Under the pieces are notes generated by a model that was not told the DNA's origin, did not search any database, and worked only from the letters and a program-made list of their open reading frames with translations. Position numbers and translations under genes: made by a program. Shown in pieces: positions 11,050 through 19,100 of a DNA stretch of 19,393 nt; positions within the stretch are counted from its first letter, which is position 1; the number at the start of each line of letters is the position of its first letter. The stretch is from Jimgerdemannia flammicorona (taxonomy: Eukaryota; Mucoromycota; Endogonomycetes; Endogonales; Endogonaceae): assembly GCA_003990745.1 (NCBI GenBank), contig RBNI01002178.1:1-19393 (forward strand), given 5' to 3'.

Positions 11050-13067
11050 CTACAAGTCTGCATCCCGCTCTTCCTGCACTAAGTCCAATGCATGCTCAGC
11101 AGCTCGTTCTCTTTCCCCTGATTCCTATACCTCCAGCCCTTCCAGAAGTTCTACCATAGCTCCATCCTCCCTCTCCTCAAAGTCCTCCCTATACTCCAGA
11201 CAAGCCTCCCTCCAGAGCTGCAAACCATGATGCTCATCCCAACAGTAGGCTGCCCTCTCACCTGCAACTACCGCTAGCTCCACCTTCCTCACTCCATCGA
11301 CCTCATAACCCTCCTCCACCAGGAAGATTGCAAGAATTTCCCCTTTCAGTACCTCCACTACACCCTTGCCCTGCAGAATCCTTTCCCAATACTCCTCTGG
11401 CATTGCCTGCAGGTCCACCTCTCCAAATGTATCTGCTGCGAGGTTATCCATCATCGTGTGCATCCACAGCAAGTTCCCCACCTCCTTCCCTCCAGGGGTT
11501 GCCGGCCATCCTGCATCCAACATCATGATGTCAGCACCTACACTGGCAGCCTCATCCCACTCCTCCTCAGGGACATCCACCAGCTCATCCTCGCCAGCCG
11601 CCACCACCTGGCCCCCTTTCTCCACATCCGGGACCCCAAAGCACACCCGCTGGGCCCCCTTCATCACCACATCCTCAGGTGCCCTTCTCTTCACTGCCAG
11701 GCCCCTCCTGATAAGAGGAGGGAAGGTGTCATCCAATTCCTGTTCCCAGACCTCAAAAGTGCCATCGGTATAGGGGTCCTTGCCCAGCACCTTCCCAGCC
11801 TCTTCCTTGCCTGCCTCAGCCTCCCCTCTGCCATTACCAGCCCAGACACTGGCATCGACACCCCCAGACACCTCAGCTCCAACTGCCATCTTCTTCACCT
11901 CTGCCATCATACTCACCAGAAGCTCCCTCTGCCTCCTACACCCCTGTACCCTCTCCCACTGCTTCTTGTCTATGCAGACATGTTTCCCCTCTACAACCTC
12001 CAGATGTGTTGACTCCTCAAAAAGCTTCCAGGCCTTCACCCTCTGTTCCACTACACCACCCAACTCCTCCAATGCCTCCAACAAGTCCTCCTCCTCCTCC
12101 TCACTCCCCTTCACCCTTGACACCCTACAGACAACAGCACCCCACATCAATACTGAAGGCCAGTCCCTCTTTTTTCCCATGGCCTCCCTCCCTGCCTGAC
12201 ATCCACATTGCCCGTCCTAATCTCCCTCCCCTTCCACACCCTGAACCCAACATCTACAACATCACCATACTCAGCCATCACCTCCTCAACCCTCCTCCTG
12301 ATCTCCACCTTCATCACCATAGGCATCCCTTTGACCAGCAACTGCACTACCCTGGGGTCCCACCTAAGACACTTCACCATAGGTACCACCACTTCACCAA
12401 CTACCACTCCAGTCTTCATCACTACATCCAGTGGGCCTGCCTTCTCAAATCCCACCTCCACCCCCTCCAGCCCCTTCAGGAACTTCACCGAAGCAGCCCC
12501 AGCCACCTGCTGCGAGATAAGCCCCAAGACCATCCTCACCATCACCACCAAGCCTTGGAAGCACAAGGTGACCACAAACTCCAAGATCGACTTCTTGAGT
12601 AATGGTGCCACCACCAGCCCCATCACACCATCGACCAGGTCCCCCTTCGAAATTGGCAGCCCCAGCCTGACTCTGCCATCAGCTATCACATCTCATTTTT
12701 TTTCCAGATTCATCATCACACCCCCATCAGCAGTCCCGCCCCCAGCCACAACACCTCCAGACCCTACACTCATACCCCCAGCCAGAGAACCTCCCCCCCT
12801 TCCAGGGCTCGCCTTGCCCTTCCCCACTGCAGCACCAGCCTGGCTTCCAGTCGGCCATCCACTCCCCTTCACCTTGTCAGCAAAGCTCACACAGCCAGTC
12901 CCTCCTCCATTCCCACCTGACACTGGCCCTCCTCCAGCACTCTCACTGCCCTTCGACCCTCCAAAGGCCCCCATCCCCAGGCCATAACCCCTCCCAACCT
13001 GCTGCCAGCCAAAGGCCCCAGGTCCACCAGACCCAGCACGCCCATCAGAACTCTTGCTCGAAGACAT
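11050..13067 (-). pseudogene. LINE ORF1 (gag-like), copy B, broken
   Basis: ATG at 13065-13067 (MSSSKSSDGRAGSGG) is chosen because copy C has the same start in the same context. Residues 1-125 are Gly/Ser-rich low complexity with a conserved VSFADKVKGSGWPTG. Residues about 190-275 (VKFLKGLEGVEVGFEK to EYGDVVDVGFRV) may be an RRM-like fold, a guess from pattern only. Then come the acidic stretch SEEEEEDLLEALEELGG and a C-terminal block with EHHGLQLWREACLEYRED. There is no zinc knuckle. Breaks: CGA-to-TGA at 12693-12695 (CGA in copy C), a 10-bp deletion near 12205, and a TAG at 11125-11127 before the longer frame's stop at 11050-11052. ORF2 begins 31 nt further on. The protein is not similar to any host protein I know. 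Confidence 0.85.
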
Positions 13068-13155
13068 GTTTATAATACCTTTCCTCCACTTTGTGTCAAA
13101 AAAACTATTGCTTGAAGCTTGTGTAACGTGAATAGTACTGGAGAAAGATGGTGGT
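13068..13155 (-). promoter_or_regulatory. LINE copy B 5'UTR, possible internal promoter
   Basis: About 85 nt upstream of ORF1 align with the same region of copy C, including ttacacaa[g/a]cttcaagcaa and the perfect block gaggaaaggtattataaac directly before ATG. LINE promoters lie inside the transcribed 5' end, so conservation here suits an internal promoter or translation-start context. No experiment supports it; similarity could also be simple common descent. Confidence 0.45.
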
Positions 13156-13273
13156 TTGTGGTTCAGAGCATGACAATCTCTGTCAGACACTTCAGGTAAA
13201 ATAAATAAATAAGAGCAGTACTGTGATCTTTGCAAGCTGAATTATATATATGTATTTATAAAGAGCTCACTAA
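13156..13273. other. Unassigned AT-rich flank between LINE copy B and the hAT remnant
   Basis: About 118 bp between the LINE 5' end and the first convincing hAT codons. It holds an ataaataaataa run and a tatatata stretch. It may be the decayed upstream part of the hAT gene, but I cannot read it as protein. It does not resemble the gypsy sequence on the other side of LINE copy B and contains no visible duplicate of that flank. Confidence 0.5.
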
Positions 13274-13987
13274 TTTAATCAAACATTCAATAAGTAGAAT
13301 TCAGCAGGCAAAATTTCATTTATGATCAACACATAGATATCCTCCAATGTAATTTTATTTCTAGGTATTACTGGTCATTAGATTAATCTTAATTAGTAGC
13401 TTAAATCTCTCACCCTTAACTTCATCAAACTTACTGGTCCTCATTCTGGAGACAATATTGCAGATACCTTTATTAGTTGTATCTGGGAGCTTGGGATCAC
13501 AACTAAGGTAAAAAAGGGAGACTTGCTGTCAGGTCAGTGTTTTGAGAGAGATCCTAAAATAAACTAGATTTTATTGGTTATTTATATTTACATAAATTTG
13601 CTGACTGAATATTTCAAGTACAGATTTTGGCCATTACAATGAACAATACTATAAATAATACAATATTTTTCTAAGTTTTAGTAGTCAGCCTCAAACAGGA
13701 AAATGTGGCCTTTGATATAGAAAGCTATCATATACAATGTCAGACCCATATCTGAACCTTGCTATTCAGAACTATCTTACATACATAGACAAGACATCTG
13801 AGAGGAGAGGAGCCCTGAGTATAGTTTCCAAGCTGTATAAACTGGTTATATGTATTGGTCTGATCATCCCTACAATGATAAGACAAATTCACTACACGGT
13901 ATAGGACAATCAGTTTAGCCCCAAAAGAGCTTATATTAGATATCTGTATACATTGGAACTTGACATTTACAATGATCCAGTGCATGC
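13274..13987 (+). pseudogene. hAT-family DNA transposase remnant with intron
   Basis: Plus-strand fragments spell hAT landmarks in the right order. Exon 1 (about 13301-13507, one frame) reads SAGKISF, then [stop]ISSN at the usual WTSSN, FLGITGH[stop]I at GHWI, LKSLTLNFIKLTGPHSGDN and IADTFISCIWELGITTK. A GT...AG interval (13508-13623) follows. Exon 2 begins ILAITMNNTINN (usually ILAIT.DNASNN), then YHIQCQTHI (usually IRCxAHI), frameshift, NLAIQNYLTYI, ALSIVSKLYKLVICI, a second frameshift near 13900 and LILDICIHWNLTFTMIQ (usually LDVxTRWNSTY). The BED finger and the C-terminal dimerisation domain are absent, the latter because LINE copy C starts here. Stops fall at Trp codons (13334, 13379, 13394 or 13397). 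The consensus is from my knowledge of the family; a profile search would settle it. Confidence 0.82.
13508..13623 (+). other. Candidate spliceosomal intron (116 bp) in the hAT gene
   Basis: The interval starts GTAAAA, ends TACAG, and has a CTGAC branch-like motif at 13601-13605 whose A is 19 nt from the terminal AG. Removing it joins AAG to ATT in phase 0 and gives GITTK-ILAIT, exactly the uninterrupted hAT order. The interval itself encodes nothing hAT-like and contains stops. A 116-bp insertion of another kind is possible but would not be expected to have all three splice signals and a perfect phase. Confidence 0.75.
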
Positions 13988-14069
13988 CACCTTTCTCTAG
14001 TACACTTCACATTACACAAACTTCAAGCAACGATCTTTCAGCATAAAGCAGAGGAAAGGTATTATAAAC
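13987..14069 (+). promoter_or_regulatory. LINE copy C 5'UTR, possible internal promoter
   Basis: The region aligns with the copy B leader from ccacctttctct through ttacacaaacttcaagcaa to gaggaaaggtattataaac before the ATG at 14070. The last 19 bases are identical in both copies while sequence further upstream is unrelated, so this marks the element's 5' terminus and shows that the copy is not 5'-truncated. Confidence 0.45.
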
Positions 14070-16096
14070 ATGTCTTCGAGCAAGAGTTCTAACGGGTGTG
14101 CTGGGTCTGGTGGACCTGGGGCCTTTGGCTGGCAGCAGGTTGGGAGGGGTTATGGCCTGGGGATGGGGGTCTTTGGAGGGTCGAAGGGCAGTGAGAGTAC
14201 TGGAGGAGGGCCGGTGTCAGGCAGAAATGTAGGAGGGACAGGCCATGTGAGCTTTGCTGACAAGGTGAAGGGGAGTGGATGGCCGACTGGAAGCAGGGCT
14301 GGTCCTGCGGTGGGGAAGGGCAAGGCAAGCCCTGGAAGGGGGGGAGGTTCTCTGGCTGAGGGTGTGAGCATAGGGTCTGGAGATGTTGTGGCTGGGGGCA
14401 GGACTGCTGATGGGGGTGTGATGGTGAATCTGAAAAAAAAACGAGATGTGACGGCTGATGGCGGAGTCGGGCTGGGCTTCCAATTTCGAAGGGGGACCTG
14501 GCCGATGGTGTGATGGGGCTGGTGGTGGCACCATTACACAAGAAGTTGATTTCGGAGTTTGCAGTCACCTTGTGCTTCTGAGGCTTGGCGGTGATGGCGA
14601 GGATGGTCTTGGGGCTTATCTTGCAGCAGGTGGCAGAGGCTGCTTCGGTGAAGTTCCTGAAGGGGCTGGAGGGGGTGGAGGTGGGCTTTGAGAAGGCAGG
14701 CCCACTGGATGTGGCGATGAAGACTGGAGTGGTAGTTGGCGAAGTGGCGGTACCTATAGTGAGGTGTCTTAGGTGGGACCCCAGGGTAGTGCAGTTGCTG
14801 GTCAAAGGGGTACCTATGGTGACAAAGGTGGAGACCAGGAGGAGGGTTGAGGAGGTGATGGCTGAGTATGGCGATGTTGTGGATATCGGGTTCAGGGTGT
14901 GAGAGGGGACAGAGATCAGGACAGGTGATGTGGATGTCAGGATTAGGCTGGCAGGGAGGGAGGCCACAGGAAAGAAGAGGGACTGGCCTTTAGTATTGAT
15001 GTAGGGTACTGTTATCTACAGGGTGTCAAGAGTGAAGGGGAGTGAAGAGGAGGAGGAGGACTTATTGGAGGCGCTGGAGGAGTTGAGTGGTGCAGTAGAA
15101 TGGAGGGTGAAGGCCTGGAAGCTTTTCGAGGAGTCAACACATCTGGAGGTTGTGGAGGGAAAATGTGTCCACATGGACAAGAGGCAGTGGGAGAGGGCGC
15201 AGGGGCGTAGGAGACAGAGGGAGCTTCTGGCGAGTATAACGGCAGAGGCGAAGAAGAAGGCAGTTGGAGCTGAGGTATCTGGGGGGCGTCGATGCCAGTG
15301 TCTGGGCTGGTAATGGTGAAGGGGAGGCTGAGGCAGGCAAGGGAGAGGCTGGGAAGGTGCTGGGCAAGGATCCCTATACTGATGGCACTTTTGAGGTCTG
15401 GGAACAGGAATTGGATAACACCCCCCCTCCTCTTTTCAGGAGGGACCTGGCAGTGAAGAGAAGGGCACCAGAGGATGTGGTGATGAAGGGGGCCCAGTGG
15501 GTGCATTTTGGGGTCCTGGATGTGGAGAAAGGGGGCCAGGTGGTAGTGGCTGGCGAGGATGAGCTGGTGGATGTCCCTGAGGAGGAGTGGGATGAGGCCA
15601 CCAGTGTAGGTGCTAACATCATGATGTTGGATGCAGGACAGCCAGCAACCCCTGGAGGGAAGGAGGTGGGGAACTTGCTGTGGATGAGCAAGATGATGGA
15701 TAACCTCACAGTGGATACATTGGGAGAGGTGGACCTGTGGGCAATGCCGGAGGAGCATTGTAAAAGGATTCTGCAGGGCGAGGGTGTGGTGGAGGCACTG
15801 AAGGGGGAAATTCTTGCAATCTTCCTGGAGGAGGAGGGTTATGAGGTCGATGGAGTGAGGAAGGCAGAGCTGGCAGTAGTTGCAGGTGAGCGGGCAGCCT
15901 ACTGTTGGGATGAGTATCATGGTTTACAGCTCTGGAGGGAGGCTTGTCTGGAGTATAGGGAGGACTTTGAGGAGAGGGATGAGGAGCTATGGTAGAACTT
16001 CTGGAAGGGCTGGAGGCATAGGAATCAGGGGAAAGGGAGCAAGCTGCTGAACGTGCATTGGACTTGGTGCAGGAAGAGCGGGATGTGGACTTGTAG
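14070..16096 (+). pseudogene. LINE ORF1 (gag-like), copy C, broken
   Basis: ATG at 14070 begins MSSSKSSNGCAGSGGPGAFG, nearly identical to copy B. It keeps VSFADKVKGSGWPTG, the EYGDVVDIGFRV region and the acidic SEEEEEDLLEALEELSG. Compared with copy B: one base is lost near 14478 (frameshift after VGLG), TGG reads TAG at 15002-15004, one base is gained near 15285 (EVSGG to EVSGGR), there is a compensating-type shift near 15985, and TAG at 16019-16021 is shared with copy B. The longer frame would end at 16094-16096, 31 nt before ORF2. CGA is intact at 14442-14444 where copy B has TGA. The G-rich sense strand also leaves long antisense open frames that I regard as by-products. Confidence 0.85.
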
Positions 16097-16127
16097 AGGA
16101 TGGGATATTCAGTTAACATTATTATCT

Positions 16128-19100
16128 ATGAACAGTACAGCTAACATTTTCTCTTTGAATGTGAATGGGTTGCAGGGATCTGGATGGTGTAAGAACATTT
16201 TTACTTGGCTCAAGGGATTGGAGGCGGACCTCTTTTTACTACAGGATGTGAGGTGTGAGGATGAGGATGATAGGATGGAGTGGACTAGGGAGTGGGGTGG
16301 GGCCGCTGCTTGGTTTGGGAAGGTGGCGATTCTGGTGAGGAAGGGTAGAGGGGACTTGGAGAGCATCAGGAGCTGGGGGGATCACCTGGTCTGGGGATAT
16401 TGGCAGAGGCCGGGGTGGGAGTCAGTGAGAGTTGGCTCTTGCTACTGCCCTGCGGTTAGGGGTGAGAGAATTGCATGGATCAAGGAGTTGATGGAGGAGG
16501 GTATTCTCTTGGAGGATGGGGTGGATGTTCTGGGGGGGGACTTTAATATGGTTCGGGATCAGCGTCTCGACAGGACTGATGGAGAGAGGAGTGCAGGGGG
16601 GAGAAGTGGAGGGCTGGGGGCATGGGAGGAGGTGGAGAGGTTGAGCTCATTGGGGGATATAGGCAGAACATGGTGGGGTGATGCAAGGGTCTATATGCAT
16701 TGGGTGAATGGCCTAGGTACCAGGATTGACTGGATTCTGATGGCTGAGTGCTGGGGTTCTGATGTTTGGAAGTCGTTAGAGGTGGAGTGGTGCCCATGGT
16801 CTGACCACTGGGGACTGTTGGGGCAGGGGCAGTTTGGGGGGAGTGGAGATGGACCCAGACATTGGTGCCTTAACTTCTCCCTGCTAGCCGAGAAGGGGTT
16901 GTGGGACTCATGGGCGGAGGACATTCAGGCAAAGGTTGCTGTGTGGTGGCATGAGGGTTTGTCTGTAGATGTCTGTTGGAAACATTTGAAAGAGACTGTG
17001 AGGGTCTTTTGAAGAGGAGCCGGTAGGGAGGCTGGGAGGCGGAGGAGGAAGCATACATGGTGTGCTTCCAATAGGCTGCGGAGACTGCAATTGGACTGGG
17101 CAGATCTGCTTGCTACTGATGGGGTGGGGGACTGGAGGATAGAGAGGGCGAAATTGGAGTTAGTGGAACTACAACAGGTGTTGTGAGATGAGGAGGAGAC
17201 ACATATGCAAGGCATGGCTGCCAGGCTACAGTGGCAGGGGCTTGAGGAGGGTGAGCAGCCTACTAGGTACTTATTGAGACTCCTCAATGCTAGGAGAGTG
17301 CAGTATCAGTGGGATGGCATCCTGGATGCTGATGGGGATATGGTGTATGGTACACACCGAATCTTAGGAGTTTTGAAAGAGTGATGGCAGGATTTGTGGA
17401 GTGAGGAAGAAGGGGGTGCAGGTGAGGAGGCCATTGCCAATACACTTGAGGAGTGGGGGCTGCCGCAAGTGGCTGATTTGGGTGACTTGATCTTACCAGT
17501 GCAAGGAGAGGAGATTCAGAGTGTCCTAGCAGTGACTAAACTTGGAACTTCACTAGGGGAGGATGGATTGCTGTGGGACTTCTGGAAAAAGATGGTGAAG
17601 GTCTCTGGAGTTTTGGGTGAGATGGCTGCCCTCTGTGACCATGTTATTCAGAGGGGTGAGTGGGTTGGAGAGCAGGACCTTGGCTGGTGGCCTTATTGTA
17701 TAAAGATAAAGGTAGAAGGGAGGACTGGAGGAATTGGAGGCCGATTATGCTCCTGGATATGGATAGGAAATTGGTGACTAAGGTAATTGTCGCTAGGCTG
17801 CAGAAAGTTGCCCAAGGGGTGCTGGGGGAGGAGCAGCGGGGTTTTGTTGGGGGCAGGCTTATAAGAGATGGGACTGCTTGGGTTCATGGTGTCATTGAAG
17901 GAGCTCGGGCCTGTGGTCTTGATGGAAGGTTGGTTTTCTTGGACCAGGAGAAGGCATATGACCGGGTATGGCGGGTTTGGCTGGGCAAGGTGTTAGATCA
18001 AATTGGTGTTCCTCAAGATTTTGGGCCTCTATGTTGAGTTTGCTCAAGAGCAGTCAGGTGGTGTTGATGTGTAATGGACACCATGGTCTAGCATTTTCCT
18101 TGGGAAGAGGAGTTCCTCAGGGGGATCCTTTGTCCCCTATTCTCTATGCTCTTTCACTGGAGCTGTTGATGGATTGGATTCACCAAAAGGTGACTGAGCT
18201 CTCTATATATAATATAGGGTGGAAGGTGGGGGCCTTTGCTGATGACATAGTGGTTGGACTTGGGTCTGTGGCAGATGTCGAGGCACTGAAGGAGACAGTA
18301 GATTGGTATGAGGCTCACTCTGGGGCGAAGTTCAACTGGAATAAGTGTGAGATGATGGTGCTAGGGAATGGACTAGTGGGTGGGGGACATCATTGGAACA
18401 ATTGTCCCTACTGGTGAGGTGGTGTAGTATCTGGGCATCTTCCTCTCTGTGTATGGCTCAGTCCTACCATGAGTGTGGTGGGAGAGTAGGGTGACCATGT
18501 GGGGGGAGGCTCTTCGAGGTTGGGGAGGCCGCCATATCTCTCTGGCAGGGCAGGTGACAATACTGAATGTATATTGGTTCCCCAAGCTATGGTACGTGGC
18601 CTATCACCTGGACTTCCCAGTGTGGGTGGTAAAGAGGCTGATGAAAGTGGCTAGAGATTGGATCTGGGCAGGGAGGAGGGCCCAGGTCAGTTGGGATACT
18701 TTGGTGATACCAGTGGGCAGGGGGGGTCCAGGCCTTGTGGATTTCCCCAAGCGGTTGCACCGTTTGAGAGCCTGGTGGCTGAAGAGAGCTGCTGAACTGT
18801 GGGCGGGGGTTGGGTGCCTCTGCTGCAGAAGGTGTGGGAAATGTGATCCTCCCCTCGAGGGTCCTCTGGAGATCTGCTCTCTATGGTAGGGCTGAATGGT
18901 GCACAGTGGCTGTGATTCAAGGGCTTTTGGTGGAGAGTGGTAGAAGGAGCATACAGAATTGGCCTATGTTGGCAGGGCAATGAGGGGGAGGCATTGTGGG
19001 GGCCTGGTATGTGGAGTTGGGATAGGCTGCTCCAGGGGGGGGCCCCACTTAAAATGTTTGATATTGGGGATAGAGTGGAGTGCCAGCAGCGTCTTGGCCT

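Larger units (their letters stand above)
7295..13155 (-). mobile_element. Full-length non-LTR retrotransposon (LINE), copy B
   Basis: This is the most complete element in the window, about 5.86 kb: an 88-nt 5'UTR shared with copy C, ORF1, a 31-nt spacer, ORF2, a short 3'UTR and an A-tail seen as 14 T at 7295-7308. There are no LTRs. The sense strand is strikingly purine- and G-rich. The 5' limit is set by loss of similarity with copy C just upstream of the ccatctttctcc/ccacctttctct block. The left flank is gypsy RT sequence and the right flank is unassigned AT-rich sequence next to a hAT remnant. I find no target-site duplication. Stops, a 10-bp deletion in ORF1 and a 4-bp insertion in the RT inactivate it. 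Confidence 0.92.

Noticed and set aside
11458..12602. Plus-strand open frames of 184-198 codons over LINE copy B ORF1
   Set aside because: They are antisense to ORF1 of copy B, of skewed composition, and without any recognisable domain.
13740..13985. An 81-codon minus-strand frame in the spacer
   Set aside because: The plus strand of this interval carries the ordered hAT landmarks, so the minus frame is incidental.
13140..14000. A new hairpin or origin-like element between the LINEs
   Set aside because: The symmetry comes from the inverted LINE leaders; the centre is hAT coding remnant with no separate inverted structure that I could find.
14089..14967. A 292-codon antisense open frame in LINE copy C ORF1
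   Set aside because: It runs opposite to ORF1, is Pro/Ser/Thr-rich low complexity, and arises because the G-rich sense strand gives few stops in antisense. The sense frame has conserved motifs in two copies.
15012..15920. A 302-codon antisense open frame, His/Pro/Ser-rich
   Set aside because: Same cause: it is antisense to the conserved ORF1 C-terminal half, and the matching minus-to-plus frame in copy B is broken.
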